This document shows positions 8,009 to 17,540 of a stretch of DNA of 42,999 bases, in pieces. The DNA comes from Stenoxybacter acetivorans DSM 19021 (GTDB lineage Bacteria > Pseudomonadota > Gammaproteobacteria > Burkholderiales > Neisseriaceae). A program made the position numbers and the translations under genes. A model generated the notes under the pieces. It made no database searches. It was not told where the DNA came from and worked only from the letters and a program-made list of their open reading frames with translations. Where the stretch lies: positions 1 through 42,999 of the forward strand of contig NZ_JQKE01000021.1 of NCBI RefSeq assembly GCF_000745895.1, given 5' to 3'. How positions within the stretch are numbered: the stretch's first letter is position 1; every line of letters begins with the position of its first letter.

Positions 8009-10456
8009 ATGGAAAAAGAAACGTGTTTTCACTGCGGGCTTGATGTGCCTGCGAATTTAAATCTGCCCATTGTCCTTGACAACGAACAGCATCACGCTTG
8101 CTGCGCCGGCTGCCAAGCGGTGGCGCAGAGCATTATCAATGCGGGGCTGGGTTCGTATTACCGCCGGCGCACTGCCGAAGCACAACAAGCCATCCTGCCG
8201 CCGCAGGAAGTGCTGGATCAAATCAAACTGTATGATTTGCCTGAGGTACAAGCGGAATTTGTTACCCGCCGTTCAGAGCACGAGCGTGAAGCGGTATTGA
8301 TGTTATCGGGCATTACCTGTGCTGCCTGTATTTGGCTGATTGAGCAGCGTTTACTGCGCTTGAAAGGCGTGTTGCGTGCGGACATCAATTACAGCACCGA
8401 ACGGGCGAGGGTAACATGGGACAGTAGCCAAACCGAATTATCCGCTATTTTGCGGTGCATACGCGATACCGGCTATCAAGCAACTCCTTATGATGCGGAA
8501 AAAGTAGAAGTTCACGCTCAAAAAGAACGCAAACAAGCCTTGGTACGCCTGTGGATTGCCGGCTTATCAATGATGCAGGTCATGATGTATGTTGTGCCGA
8601 CTTATCTTTACGGCGATGAAATTGAAACACCGTTTCTGTGGCTTTTGCATTGGGCAAGCATGGTATTGACTCTGCCCGTAATGCTGTTTTCCGCCGTACC
8701 ATTTTATAAAGGTGCGTGGCGTGATTGGAAAAACCGCCGTGCGGGCATGGATACACCGGTGGCCATTGCCATTGTAACGGCGTTTGCCGCCAGTTGTTAC
8801 GCACTCTTCAGCGGGCAAGAACACGGCATTTATTTCGATTCCATTTCCATGTTCGTGTTTTTGTTGCTAGGCGGACGTTATCTCGAACAAATGGCGCGGC
8901 GTAAAGCCGCCGGTGCTGCCGAACGTTTGATTAAACTGGTTCCCGCCTTTTGCCACTTATTACCCGATTACCCCAACAACGAACCTGTTCAGGAAGCCGT
9001 GGTTGCCAAATTACAAGCGAATGATGTGCTGTTGGTAAAACCCGGCGAAGTCATTCCCGTGGACGGCGAGATTGTCAGCGGCAGCACAACAGTCAACGAA
9101 GCCATGCTCACCGGTGAGAGTATGCCGATTGCAAAAAGCACGGGTGCATGGGTTACAGCGGGAACACTCAATCACGACAGCCCCATTTGCGTGCGTACCG
9201 CACAAGTGGGTGGCAACACGCGCTTGGCACATATTGTGCGTTTGCTGGATCGTGCGTTGGCACAAAAACCGCGCATGGTTGCCGTTGCCGACCGCTATGC
9301 TTCGTGGTTTGTCGCGACTCTGCTGATTTTGGCGGTATTGGTGTTTTCGGTATGGGCCTATCTCGCCGGCAGTGAGCGCGCTTTGTGGGTTACTGTGTCG
9401 CTGCTGGTTGCCACCTGTCCGTGCGCCTTATCACTGGCAACACCTGCGGCATTGGCAGCAGCCAGCGGCCATTTGGCAAGCAAAGGCGTGTTAATCAGCA
9501 GCGGACACAGTTTGGAAACTTTGGCACAAGTCAATGACGTGGTGTTCGATAAAACCGGCACACTCACCGAAGGGCGGCTCACTGTGTCCTCGGTTATCAT
9601 CGCCGCGCCTGATGCGGATAAAAACACTTTATGCGCCGTTGCCCGCGCTTTGGAAGCCCAATCCGAACACCCTGCCGCACAAGCGATACTCAGGCTGCCT
9701 GAAAAAAATCACCTCACGGTAACTGCCGAACAATACATTCAACGCGCAGGCTACGGCATTCGCGCCGACATCACCTTAAACGGCAAAACCGCTGTATGGG
9801 CGATCGGGCGGGCAAATTATGTCGCTGAAATTGCGGGCAAGCTGCCGCCTGAATTGGCAGATATTGCGCACAGCGGCAGTGTGGTGTATTTGGGTAACGA
9901 ACAAGGTTTTCAGGCAGCCTTCTTGTTGGCAGACACCATCAAAGACGGCGCGGCGGCGTTGTTGTCCCGCTTAAAGCAGGCGGGCGTACAGCGGCATTTA
10001 CTCAGCGGCGACCGTGAAGTGGCTGTTGCCGATTTATCAGCCCAATTGCAGTTGGATCACTACCGAGCCGAGGCTTCGCCAGAAGACAAATTGCGCTATG
10101 TGGGTGATTTGCAGCGGCTGGGTCATAAAGTATTGATGGTGGGCGACGGCATCAACGATGCACCGGTATTGGCGCAGGCCGATGTATCCGTTGCCGTTGC
10201 CGAAGGCGCGGACGCGGCACGCGACGGCAGCGATGTGGTATTGCTGAATAAAGACATCGGCACAGTGTCCGTTTTGCTGAACACAGCGCGGCGCACCCGC
10301 AACATTATTCGGGAAAACCTGCTGTGGGCAACCGCCTACAACGCCATTGCCGTACCTTTGGCGGCATTCGGTCATGTAACGCCGTGGCTGGCGGCTCTGG
10401 GCATGAGTTTGAGTTCACTGTTGGTACTGCTGAACGCGCTGCGTTTGCTGAAATAA
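8009..10456 (+). CDS. ccoI: Copper-translocating P-type ATPase, CcoI/FixI type
   Basis: This P1B-type ATPase pumps copper across the inner membrane; CcoI/FixI members supply copper for cbb3-type cytochrome oxidase assembly. The 815 residues begin with the cysteine-rich segment CFHCG ... CCAGCQAVAQ that marks the CcoI group, then a heavy-metal-associated domain with CAAC at 104-107. Eight helices are expected. Diagnostic motifs follow in order: TGES (actuator), CPC in TCPCALSLATPAAL (metal site, about residue 470), DKTGTLT with the phosphorylated aspartate (about 514), SEHPAAQAI (nucleotide-binding HP), and GDGINDAPVLAQADV. It stands alone here; ccoNOP and ccoGHS are not in the window. Two uptake sequences sit inside it. 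Confidence 0.92.
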   Translation: MEKETCFHCGLDVPANLNLPIVLDNEQHHACCAGCQAVAQSIINAGLGSYYRRRTAEAQQAILPPQEVLDQIKLYDLPEVQAEFVTRRSEHEREAVLMLSGITCAACIWLIEQRLLRLKGVLRADINYSTERARVTWDSSQTELSAILRCIRDTGYQATPYDAEKVEVHAQKERKQALVRLWIAGLSMMQVMMYVVPTYLYGDEIETPFLWLLHWASMVLTLPVMLFSAVPFYKGAWRDWKNRRAGMDTPVAIAIVTAFAASCYALFSGQEHGIYFDSISMFVFLLLGGRYLEQMARRKAAGAAERLIKLVPAFCHLLPDYPNNEPVQEAVVAKLQANDVLLVKPGEVIPVDGEIVSGSTTVNEAMLTGESMPIAKSTGAWVTAGTLNHDSPICVRTAQVGGNTRLAHIVRLLDRALAQKPRMVAVADRYASWFVATLLILAVLVFSVWAYLAGSERALWVTVSLLVATCPCALSLATPAALAAASGHLASKGVLISSGHSLETLAQVNDVVFDKTGTLTEGRLTVSSVIIAAPDADKNTLCAVARALEAQSEHPAAQAILRLPEKNHLTVTAEQYIQRAGYGIRADITLNGKTAVWAIGRANYVAEIAGKLPPELADIAHSGSVVYLGNEQGFQAAFLLADTIKDGAAALLSRLKQAGVQRHLLSGDREVAVADLSAQLQLDHYRAEASPEDKLRYVGDLQRLGHKVLMVGDGINDAPVLAQADVSVAVAEGADAARDGSDVVLLNKDIGTVSVLLNTARRTRNIIRENLLWATAYNAIAVPLAAFGHVTPWLAALGMSLSSLLVLLNALRLLK

Positions 10457-10644
10457 TGGCTTAAATTTGAAACCGCATCATTTATTAAAAATGGACAATC
10501 ATTATTGATTTAGCTTAAGTATATTACTTTATGTTATTTAACTGAATTGCCACACAGTATGTACCATACATATCGGCAATGGGCGTGGCTTACTTGAATG
10601 AAGTTGCCATGCCTTTATTTTCTTTGACTTAAAATGGAGAAGCA

Positions 10645-12012
10645 ATGCATATTTATTTAATCATCAACATATTGGTATTTATTGCCTTATTATTTTTGCT
10701 GCGGCAAACCGGTAAAAAGCAGTGGAGTTTATCGAAAAAAACACTGGCGGGTTTACTTATCGGCGTGATTTTCGGCTTCGGTTTGCAATGGATTTACGGC
10801 GTAGATAATGCTGTGATTTCGCAGTCCGTTGCTTGGTTTAATGTTGTCGGCAACGGCTATGTGCAATTGCTGCAGATGATTGTGATGCCTTTGATTTTTG
10901 TGTCCATTCTGAGCGCGGTGGCAAAGCTGCATAATGCCGCCTCTTTGGGCAAAATCAGCTTTTTAACGATTGGCACATTGCTGCTGACTACGGCAATCGC
11001 CGCTGTTATCGGAATTGTGATGACATTGTTATTTGGCTTGAGTGCGGAAGGCTTAGTGCAAGGCGCAAAAGAAACCGCCCGCTTGGACGCGATTCAATCC
11101 AATTATGTCGGCAAAGTGTCTGATTTATCCCTGCCGCAATTTATTTTGTCTTTGATTCCAAAAAATCCTTTTGCCGAATTGGCCGGTGCAAATCCCACTT
11201 CTATCATCAGCGTGGTCATTTTTGCCGCTTTTTTGGGTGTGGCGGCATTACGCTTACTCAATGACGATCCGGAAAAAGGAGAACGCGTATTGCGTGCCAT
11301 TGATGCGGCGCAGGGTTGGATGATGAAATTGGTGCGTTTGGTGATTCAATTAACGCCCTACGGCGTGTTGGCATTGATGACCAAAATGGCAGCATCATCG
11401 AATATTCATGATTTGATTCAATTGGGCGGTTTCATCGTGGCATCATACTTAGCGATTGCCTTAATGTTTGCCGTTCATGGGATATTAATTGGCTTCAGCG
11501 GTTTAAATCCCTTTCGGTTTTTCAAAAAAATTCTGCCTGTTTTGACCTTTGCATTTACCAGCCGCTCCAGTGCTGCCAGCATTCCCTTCAATGTAGAAAC
11601 GCAAACACAAAAAATTGGCGTACCCGAAGTGATTGCCGGTTTTTCAGCTTCTTTCGGAGCAACCATCGGTCAAAATGGCTGTGCGGGTATTTATCCGGCA
11701 ATGTTGGCAGTGATGGTCGCACCGACAGTAGGCATCAATCCATTTGATCCAATGTGGCTGGCAGTATTGGTTGGGGTAGTAACCATTAGCTCTGCCGGTG
11801 TTGCCGGCGTGGGCGGCGGTGCCACATTCGCGGCATTGATTGTACTGCCCGCCTTGGGTTTGCCGATTACTTTGGTGGCATTACTGATTTCGATAGAACC
11901 TTTAATTGATATGGGCAGAACCGCATTGAATGTAAGCGGTTCAATGACAGCGGGTACTGTAACCAGCCAAATATTAAAAGAAACTGATAAAGCAGTTTTT
12001 GAGACAGAATAA
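10645..12012 (+). CDS. tcyP: L-cystine symporter, TcyP/YdjN-like
   Basis: A 455-residue inner-membrane symporter of the dicarboxylate/amino acid:cation symporter (DAACS) family. Its N terminus ([20 protein letters not shown]) and the overall length match the TcyP/YdjN branch that takes up L-cystine, rather than the glutamate or C4-dicarboxylate branches. Family landmarks include [16 protein letters not shown], the re-entrant loop [17 protein letters not shown] (serine-rich HP1), [17 protein letters not shown], and [19 protein letters not shown] (HP2). A good ribosome binding site (GGAGAA) precedes the start. A paired uptake-sequence hairpin follows and probably ends transcription. Cystine uptake complements the nearby cysE gene, though they are not in one operon. 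Confidence 0.88.
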   Translation: MHIYLIINILVFIALLFLLRQTGKKQWSLSKKTLAGLLIGVIFGFGLQWIYGVDNAVISQSVAWFNVVGNGYVQLLQMIVMPLIFVSILSAVAKLHNAASLGKISFLTIGTLLLTTAIAAVIGIVMTLLFGLSAEGLVQGAKETARLDAIQSNYVGKVSDLSLPQFILSLIPKNPFAELAGANPTSIISVVIFAAFLGVAALRLLNDDPEKGERVLRAIDAAQGWMMKLVRLVIQLTPYGVLALMTKMAASSNIHDLIQLGGFIVASYLAIALMFAVHGILIGFSGLNPFRFFKKILPVLTFAFTSRSSAASIPFNVETQTQKIGVPEVIAGFSASFGATIGQNGCAGIYPAMLAVMVAPTVGINPFDPMWLAVLVGVVTISSAGVAGVGGGATFAALIVLPALGLPITLVALLISIEPLIDMGRTALNVSGSMTAGTVTSQILKETDKAVFETE

Positions 12013-12036
12013 ACTGGTTTTGTGTGTGTACCAAAA

Positions 12037-12069
12037 GTTTTCAGGCAGCCTTTAAGGCTGCCTGAAAAC
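12037..12069 (+). terminator. Inverted uptake-sequence pair downstream of tcyP
   Basis: Two exact uptake sequences in opposite orientation (12040-12051 and 12055-12066) create a perfect 14-pair stem, GTTTTCAGGCAGCC with GGCTGCCTGAAAAC, over a five-base loop. Such pairs commonly act as intrinsic terminators in Neisseriaceae. It lies 25 bases after the tcyP stop and next to a separate rpsT terminator. Confidence 0.75.
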
Positions 12070-12070
12070 G

Positions 12071-12107
12071 CAAAAAAGCATCTTTAATTCAGTATTAAAG
12101 ATGCTTT
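12071..12107 (-). terminator. Intrinsic terminator of rpsT
   Basis: AAAGCATCTTTAAT (12075-12088) and ATTAAAGATGCTTT (12094-12107) form a perfect 14-pair stem with a five-base loop. On the minus strand the hairpin is followed by a T-run (complement of 12072-12077), 17 bases after the rpsT stop. Confidence 0.85.
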
Positions 12108-12124
12108 ATAAATCAAACAAGCAT

Positions 12125-12388
12125 TTAAGCCATGGCTTTGACGCGTGCAGACAAGCGGCTTTTATGACGAGCCGCTTTGTTTTTGTGAAACACACCTTTA
12201 TCGGCAATGCGGTCAATCACTTTGCTGGATTCTTGGTAAACGGCAGCGGCAGCTGCTTTATCACCTGCTTCAACGGCTTTAATCACTTTTTTCACCGCTG
12301 TGCGAAAAGCAGTTCGCAAGCTGGCGTTGTGAGCACGCTGTTTCAGTGATTGGCGTGCGCGTTTGCGGGCTTGTGCGCTGTTGGCCAT
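12125..12388 (-). CDS. rpsT: 30S ribosomal protein S20
   Basis: S20 is a primary binder of 16S rRNA in the small subunit. The 87-residue, lysine- and alanine-rich sequence shows the usual start [18 protein letters not shown], the central [20 protein letters not shown], and the end [19 protein letters not shown]. The ribosome binding site AGGAGA lies seven bases before the start. The gene is monocistronic by layout, with its own terminator at 12071-12107. Confidence 0.98.
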   Translation of the reverse strand: MANSAQARKRARQSLKQRAHNASLRTAFRTAVKKVIKAVEAGDKAAAAAVYQESSKVIDRIADKGVFHKNKAARHKSRLSARVKAMA

Positions 12389-12462
12389 ACAATATCTCCT
12401 ACAGAAATCAAAATAATTTGTAAACCGTGTATTCTAAAAGATAACACGTTGTAAAGCAAGCA

Positions 12463-12918
12463 TCATTCCACAGGTATATTCAAAGAATCAGCCGTTTTGG
12501 GCGGACCGTTCAAAACCATATTATTCATGCTCATGGCGCAGATTAAGCGTTGATTTTCATCACGCACTTCCATTTCGGTATAGTGCATGGTGCGCCCTTT
12601 TCGTTTTAACACCGCCTTGCAAGTTACTTCACCGCTACGTATTGAGCGTAAATGATTGGCTTGAATATTCACGCCCACCGCTATTTTTCCCAAAGGCTTA
12701 ACCACCCAGTTGGACAGCGATGAAGCCACACTTTCTCCCAAAACCGCACTCGCGCCGCCGTGTAAAATTCCGATTGGCTGATGCACAATGGCATTCACCG
12801 GCATTTTCGCCACCAAATAATCTTCTCCAATATCAATAAATTCAATAGACAATACCGCCATTAAAGTATTTTTGGCACGTATATTCAGTGCGTCCAATTC
12901 CGCTTGCTTGTCTTCCAT
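12463..12918 (-). CDS. Hotdog-fold acyl-CoA thioesterase (PaaI/YdiI-like)
   Basis: A 151-residue hotdog-fold thioesterase, probably acting on acyl- or aroyl-CoA in the cytoplasm. The family signature is HQPIGILHGGASAVLGESVAS, where HGG and the following glutamate line the active site at the subunit interface. SIEFIDIGEDYLVAKMP, NIQANHLRS and GRTMHYTEMEV are the expected beta-strand segments of the YdiI/EntH/YbgC-like group. An AAGGA site precedes the start. No pathway partner is adjacent. YdiI-like (1,4-dihydroxy-2-naphthoyl-CoA) and EntH-like functions cannot be separated by eye. Confidence 0.85.
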   Translation of the reverse strand: MEDKQAELDALNIRAKNTLMAVLSIEFIDIGEDYLVAKMPVNAIVHQPIGILHGGASAVLGESVASSLSNWVVKPLGKIAVGVNIQANHLRSIRSGEVTCKAVLKRKGRTMHYTEMEVRDENQRLICAMSMNNMVLNGPPKTADSLNIPVE

Positions 12919-12993
12919 TTTGTATTATCCTTGATTTAAAACAATCTATTTGCAGATATTATGCCGAAAATTGATGCCATTGGGTGAAACCCT

Positions 12994-13028
12994 AACAGAA
13001 ACTGCCGACTTTGTCGGCAATTTCTGTT
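12994..13028. repeat. Long inverted repeat without T-tract
   Basis: AACAGAAACTGCCGAC and GTCGGCAATTTCTGTT pair over 16 positions with one mismatch (G-U on one strand) and a three-base loop. Neither strand has the T-run of a classical terminator. It could be an operator, an RNA hairpin or the remnant of a mobile repeat. Confidence 0.5.
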
Positions 13029-13242
13029 AAAACGATGCAGAATGGTTTTAAAAACAATAGGGTTGTTGTGATGTTTTTATAAATACGCTCGCATCACGCC
13101 AATCTATTTTCAAAAAACCAAGCCTGATTTCTTCAATATTTTGATAAATATGGCTTATAATTGCTGGGAACAAAGATACTTGATATTCTCAATAACGATT
13201 TTATTCATCACACCTTGTACTTTACAATAAAACACCCCTATT

Positions 13243-13275
13243 TTTCAGGCAACTTTTTAATCAGGCTGCCTGAAA
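13243..13275 (+). repeat. Uptake-sequence half pair upstream of pilG
   Basis: TTTCAGGCA (13243-13251) pairs with TGCCTGAAA (13267-13275); the right arm lies in an exact uptake sequence (13263-13274). Only 25 bases separate it from the pilG start, so it would form in the pilG leader if transcription begins upstream. Confidence 0.6.
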
Positions 13276-13299
13276 TACCCACGGCAATAGGACAACAGC

Positions 13300-14520
13300 A
13301 TGGCAACAGCAACAAAAGAAAACGGTAAACGCTTCAGTTTTGAAGGTAAAAATATAGAAACAGAATCAATGGTGCGCGGTGAAATCGTTGCCAAAGATGA
13401 AGCCGATGCCCGTGCCAAACTCACACGGCGAAAAATCAAAGTAGTACAAATCACCAAAGTCAAAACCAAACGCCAAAAGAAAATCACCCAAGCCGACATT
13501 ACGGTATTCACCCGCCAGCTCTCCACCATGATGAAAGCGGGTCTGCCGCTGATGCAGGCCTTTGATATCGTGGCAAAAGGACATTCCAATCCTGGCATGA
13601 CCAAATTATTGATGACGATACGCAGTGATGTGGAACAAGGCACTTCTCTTGCCAATTCTTTTGCCAAACACCCCAAAGAATTTGACCGCTTTTATTGCAA
13701 TTTAGTGGCAGCCGGCGAAGCCGGCGGTGTATTAGAAACCCTGCTCGACAAGCTGGCTGTGTATAAAGAAAAAACCCAAGCCATTAAGAAAAAAGTGAAA
13801 AGTGCCTTAACTTACCCCATTGCCGTAGTGGTGGTGGCAGTGATTTTGGTGATTGTGATGATGATGTTCGTGCTGCCCGAATTCGGTAAAGTGTATCAAG
13901 GTATGGGGGTGGCACTGCCTGCACTCACCCAGGTGATGATGAATATTTCCCAATTTTTTGTCTCCTATGGCTGGATGATTATTTTGGGCTTAGTCGGCAG
14001 CGTGATTGTCTTTGTCAAAATGTTAAAAAGCTCTCACAATCTGCAAACCCGTGTTGATGCGCTGCTCTTAAAAATGCCGATTTTCGGCAATATTGTGCGC
14101 ACTGCCACACTGGCGCGCTGGGCGCGAACCACCGCTACTTTGTTTGCCGCCGGCGTGCCTTTGGTTGAAGTTTTGGATTCGGTTGCTGGTGCATCAGGCA
14201 ACATTATTTACGAAGAAGCCACCAAAGGCATTCGTACTAAAGTTAATCAAGGCGTATCGCTTACATCCAGCATGATTGCAACCGATTTATTCCCCAATAT
14301 GATGATTCAAATGACCTCTATTGGTGAAGAATCGGGTGCAGTTGATGACATGCTCAACAAGGTGGCAGAATTTTACGAAGAAGACGTGGATACTGCCGTC
14401 GGGCAGCTGTCTTCATTGATGGAGCCGATTATTATGGTGGTGCTGGGCAGTATTATCGGTGTTATTTTGGTGGCAATGTATCTGCCAATCTTCAATATGG
14501 GTAATGCTGTCGGCGGATAA
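13300..14520 (+). CDS. pilG: Type IV pilus inner-membrane platform protein
   Basis: PilG (PilC/GspF family) is the inner-membrane platform on which the assembly and retraction ATPases act, needed for pilus growth, twitching and DNA uptake. The 406-residue length is standard. Two repeated GspF domains are visible: the first contains FTRQLSTMMKAGLPLMQAFD and ends in LVAAGEAGGVLETLLDKLA; the second contains LARWARTTATLFAAGVPLVE and ends in SIGEESGAVDDMLNKVAEFY. Three hydrophobic helices fit the known topology (TYPIAVVVVAVILVIVMMMF, WMIILGLVGSVIVFV, PIIMVVLGSIIGVILVAMYL). AGGA lies seven bases before the start. pilD follows after 172 bases. No pilF gene is adjacent. Confidence 0.97.
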   Translation: MATATKENGKRFSFEGKNIETESMVRGEIVAKDEADARAKLTRRKIKVVQITKVKTKRQKKITQADITVFTRQLSTMMKAGLPLMQAFDIVAKGHSNPGMTKLLMTIRSDVEQGTSLANSFAKHPKEFDRFYCNLVAAGEAGGVLETLLDKLAVYKEKTQAIKKKVKSALTYPIAVVVVAVILVIVMMMFVLPEFGKVYQGMGVALPALTQVMMNISQFFVSYGWMIILGLVGSVIVFVKMLKSSHNLQTRVDALLLKMPIFGNIVRTATLARWARTTATLFAAGVPLVEVLDSVAGASGNIIYEEATKGIRTKVNQGVSLTSSMIATDLFPNMMIQMTSIGEESGAVDDMLNKVAEFYEEDVDTAVGQLSSLMEPIIMVVLGSIIGVILVAMYLPIFNMGNAVGG

Positions 14521-14692
14521 TGTTGTCTGATTTTTTGCAGGTATTATCGTGGTTTGATTTCGGCAGGTTTCAACAACAACACTGTATCAAGTAAATACGA
14601 CAATGGTGAAGAGACAGCGCGGTAACCAAAAACCGCAGCCATAATTTAAAAAACACTAAACCAAAAATTTTTAAACAGGGATATGTACATCA

Positions 14693-15538
14693 ATGTTGTT
14701 TATTTATGTTGTTTTCGCTGCACTGTTCGGCTTGATGGCCGGCAGTTTTTTAAATGTGGTGATTTACCGTCTGCCGATTATGCTGGAACGCAGTTGGCAG
14801 CGTGAAGCACGACAGGTATTGGATATTGAAAACACCGAAGCTGAAACGCCGTTTAATTTATCAATTCCGCGCTCTGCCTGTCCAAAATGCCGTGCGCCGG
14901 TTAAAGCGTGGCAAAATATTCCCGTAATCAGTTTTCTGTTGCTACGAGGACGCTGCGCTAACTGCCATACCCCCATTTCTTGGCGTTACCCCTTAGTAGA
15001 ACTCATCACCGCCGCAGCCTTTGCCACTGTGGTTTGGCGTTTCGGCTGGACACCGACCGCATGGTTCGGCTTGGCATTAACCGCCGCACTGATTGCCTTA
15101 TTTTTTATTGATGCAGACACTCAGCTCCTGCCAGACAGCATCACCTTGCCTTTATTGTGGCTGGGATTATTATTTAACTTGTTTTTCTCATTTGTTTCAT
15201 TGCAGCAAGCCGTACTCGGCGCGGCGGCAGGTTACTTGAGTTTATGGCTATTGTTTCAAGCATTCAAACTCATCACCGGCAAAGAAGGCATGGGCTTTGG
15301 CGACTTCAAACTTTTAGCCGCGCTGGGCGCGTGGCTGGGCGTCTCTGCTTTACCGCTCATTATATTGATGGCGGCATTGGTGGGCATTGCCGCTTCAATT
15401 GCATTAAAAATAGGCCGCGGACAACCCATGGCATTTGGTCCCGCGCTCGCCTTTGCCGGTTGGATTATCTTCCTGTTCCATCAAGAAGCAGGGCAAGCCA
15501 TTCATTGGTGGTTGGCTTCATCGGGATTCGCAACATGA
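14693..15538 (+). CDS. pilD: Type IV prepilin peptidase
   Basis: PilD is the bifunctional inner-membrane aspartic protease that cuts the leader of prepilins and N-methylates the new end. The 281 residues show [12 protein letters not shown] in the first loop, the two CxxC pairs CPKC and CANC of the cytoplasmic zinc-like domain, and the two catalytic aspartates in [12 protein letters not shown] and [12 protein letters not shown] (the GxGD motif). Seven to eight membrane helices fit. It overlaps coaE by four bases (ATGA), so the two are translationally coupled. The ribosome binding site is poor (AGGGA, twelve bases before the start). Confidence 0.97.
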   Translation: MLFIYVVFAALFGLMAGSFLNVVIYRLPIMLERSWQREARQVLDIENTEAETPFNLSIPRSACPKCRAPVKAWQNIPVISFLLLRGRCANCHTPISWRYPLVELITAAAFATVVWRFGWTPTAWFGLALTAALIALFFIDADTQLLPDSITLPLLWLGLLFNLFFSFVSLQQAVLGAAAGYLSLWLLFQAFKLITGKEGMGFGDFKLLAALGAWLGVSALPLIILMAALVGIAASIALKIGRGQPMAFGPALAFAGWIIFLFHQEAGQAIHWWLASSGFAT

Positions 15539-16146
15539 CCCTGTGGGTTGGTTTATCCGGCGGCATTGGCAGCGGCAAATCCACCGTTGCCGACTGTTTC
15601 CGTCAATTCGGCGTGTTGGTTTTAAATGCCGATGACATCGCCAAAACATTAACCCAAATAGACGGAGCGGCTCTGCCCGCCATTCGTACCACTTTCGGTG
15701 ATGCCGTGTTTCACCCCAACGGAGAACTCAACCGCCAAGCCCTGCGCGAACTGATTTTCAGGCAGCCTGAACAAAAACAGCAATTGGAAAACATCTTACA
15801 CCCTTTAATCTACCACACTTTGGACAACGCACGGCAACAAATATTGCCGTTTGGCTACGGCATCATGGAAATTCCCTTGCTGATCGAAAAACCACTGTTT
15901 CAGCAATTGGTTAATCGCATTTTAATTATTGATGCGTTTGAGCAAACACAAATTAATCGAGTAAAACAACGCAATGCACTCTCAGACAGCGACATTCATG
16001 CTATCATGACACAGCAAGCCTCACGGCAGGCGCGTTTAGCCATTGCCGATGATGTTATTGCCAACAACGGCGATTTGGCGCATTTACAGCAAGCTGTAAC
16101 AAAACAACATCAAATTTATCTGGCTTTAACCGGGTTCACTTCATGA
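15535..16146 (+). CDS. coaE: Dephospho-CoA kinase
   Basis: CoaE phosphorylates dephospho-CoA in the last step of coenzyme A synthesis. The 203 residues begin [20 protein letters not shown], with the Walker A P-loop GGIGSGKS at the N terminus. [10 protein letters not shown], the [10 protein letters not shown] segment and EIPLLIEKP are family features. The start chosen overlaps the pilD stop (ATGA); a longer open frame beginning at 15244 reads through pilD and is not used because the P-loop must be N-terminal. The stop overlaps the zapD start. The coaE-zapD-yacG order downstream of pilD is usual in beta- and gammaproteobacteria. Confidence 0.97.
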   Translation: MTLWVGLSGGIGSGKSTVADCFRQFGVLVLNADDIAKTLTQIDGAALPAIRTTFGDAVFHPNGELNRQALRELIFRQPEQKQQLENILHPLIYHTLDNARQQILPFGYGIMEIPLLIEKPLFQQLVNRILIIDAFEQTQINRVKQRNALSDSDIHAIMTQQASRQARLAIADDVIANNGDLAHLQQAVTKQHQIYLALTGFTS

Positions 16147-16916
16147 ACAGCTTTATTCATTTTGAGTATCCTTTACATGAACGCATACGCAGCTTTCTGC
16201 GTATTGAGTTTCTGTTTCACCGCTTTGATGAAACCTACCCTGCCAACAACGTTCACACACAGCACTTGGCTTTGTGTACACTGTTTGAAATCATGGAAGC
16301 CGCTGCCCGATCCGATTTAAAACTGGATATTCTGCAAGAATTAGACCGCCAAACGAGCTTACTGCCTCAATACTGCCGATTGTCTGAAGAAGAGAAACAA
16401 GATCGTGCTGAAAAATTGTATCAAGCCAAGCTGGGTTTACAAAACATTCAACAAAAACTCGGGCAGCACCTGCGTGAAAATGAATGGTTAATGGCGATTA
16501 AACAACACATTCATATCCCCGGCAGCACCAGTCCTGTTGATATGCCGTCTTACTACTTCTGGCAAAATTTGCCTGTAGATGTTCGTAAACAGCAATTGCA
16601 AACATGGCTGCAAAATTTCTTACCCACACGCAACGCCATTCACTTACTGCTCAGCATTCTGCGTCAAAACGCATACTCAACGGAATGTATCGCCCTAAAA
16701 GGTGATTATCGTTGCAACCTTGCTGTGAAAAATGCAAAACTTTTAGCCATTGACGTTGCTTCCTCATATGCCGTCTGCCCCGATATTTCCTCCAATAAAT
16801 ACCTAACCTACATACGTTTTTTAGCCGCCTCTCAACAACACACCCACGGCAAGCTCATTAATATTGATATTCCGTTTACCCTCACTTTGTACAGTTTTGA
16901 TCCGGTTAATCCCTAA
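16143..16916 (+). CDS. zapD: Cell division protein ZapD
   Basis: ZapD (DUF1342) bundles FtsZ filaments at the division ring. The 257 residues match the normal size. The typical beginning FEYPLHERIRSFLRIEFLF, an alpha-helical domain, and the beta-strand end (LAASQQHTHGKLINIDIPFT) are present. It starts in the coaE stop (ATGA overlap) and its stop is followed directly by the yacG start. The gene is therefore part of the coupled pilD-coaE-zapD-yacG unit. Confidence 0.95.
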   Translation: MNSFIHFEYPLHERIRSFLRIEFLFHRFDETYPANNVHTQHLALCTLFEIMEAAARSDLKLDILQELDRQTSLLPQYCRLSEEEKQDRAEKLYQAKLGLQNIQQKLGQHLRENEWLMAIKQHIHIPGSTSPVDMPSYYFWQNLPVDVRKQQLQTWLQNFLPTRNAIHLLLSILRQNAYSTECIALKGDYRCNLAVKNAKLLAIDVASSYAVCPDISSNKYLTYIRFLAASQQHTHGKLINIDIPFTLTLYSFDPVNP

Positions 16917-17105
16917 ATGAATTCCCCAACACCCACCGTTATTTGCCCTGTTTGCGGCAAATCCGTTCAATGGCTGCCTGAAAACCGCTTCCGTCCGTTT
17001 TGCAGCGAACGCTGTAAACTCATTGATTTGGGTGCATGGATAAATGAAAACTATCCGCTTAAAGCCGAAGAATTACCCGCGCAAGACTCAAGCGTACACG
17101 ACTAA
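16917..17105 (+). CDS. yacG: DNA gyrase inhibitor YacG (zinc-binding)
   Basis: YacG is a small zinc protein that binds GyrB and blocks DNA binding by gyrase. The 62 residues hold the four zinc ligands in CPVCG and [14 protein letters not shown], the last also being the family signature. The start codon follows the zapD stop with no gap (TAAATG). A one-mismatch uptake sequence lies inside the gene. Confidence 0.95.
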   Translation: MNSPTPTVICPVCGKSVQWLPENRFRPFCSERCKLIDLGAWINENYPLKAEELPAQDSSVHD

Positions 17106-17540
17106 ATCAATTTATCATTGCACACGAAAAATTCATGCTGCCTGAAATACATCACAAAAATTGCCTGAGCTATTGTGATGGCTAAACGGCTGTTTTTTAC
17201 ACATGGATACGGCTTTTTATTTCGGTTTCTACCATACAAGGCTTGATTGTTTTGGATTGCTGCGTGATAAAAAAAGGGGCTATAGCAGCATAACAAGTCA
17301 ATCTGTTTTGATGCTCCGCAGCTTAGCCAAAAATTTATTCTCGGCTTCACGCTTTCGCAATGACGGCTGCTGATGTACCAACTGTTTTCAGATAACCTCA
17401 ATCCCAAACAATCTTATCGGCAAATCATAAAACAACGCAGCAATCGTGTGCCTCAATATTCAATAACACAAAACAATAAATAACCACGCCGCACACAAAA
17501 AATACAGTGGCGGCGTGTATAACAATCTAATATCTCGGCA
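17106..17540. other. Intergenic region between convergent yacG and the siderophore-binding gene
   Basis: This 435-base region holds a near-uptake sequence at about 17139 and the hairpin at 17485-17517. A 101-codon leftward frame (17102-17407) has no ribosome binding site or recognisable domain and is probably not a gene. The rest shows nothing I can name. Confidence 0.45.
17485..17517 (-). terminator. Terminator-like hairpin after the siderophore-binding gene
   Basis: CACGCCGC (17485-17492) pairs perfectly with GCGGCGTG (17510-17517) over a 17-base loop. On the minus strand the stem is followed by GGTTATTTATTG, a loose T-tract, 24 bases past the stop at 17541. Confidence 0.55.

Larger units (their letters stand above)
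12919..13299. other. Intergenic region upstream of pilG
   Basis: This 381-base stretch between a leftward thioesterase and rightward pilG carries an inverted repeat at 12994-13028 and an uptake-sequence hairpin at 13243-13275. A TTGTAC-like -35 candidate occurs near 13215, but I cannot fix a promoter. I see no coding frame worth reporting. Confidence 0.4.

Noticed and set aside
15244-15534. Longer coaE starting inside pilD
   Set aside because: The P-loop must be near the N terminus of CoaE; the ATG at 15535 overlapping the pilD stop is the natural start.
13300-15538. Loss of pilF from the pilus cluster
   Set aside because: pilF is simply not seen in this window; in this family it can lie elsewhere, so absence here says nothing about the genome.
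17102-17407. 101-codon leftward frame between yacG and the siderophore-binding gene
   Set aside because: No ribosome binding site, odd composition and no recognisable domain; it also overlaps the end of yacG.
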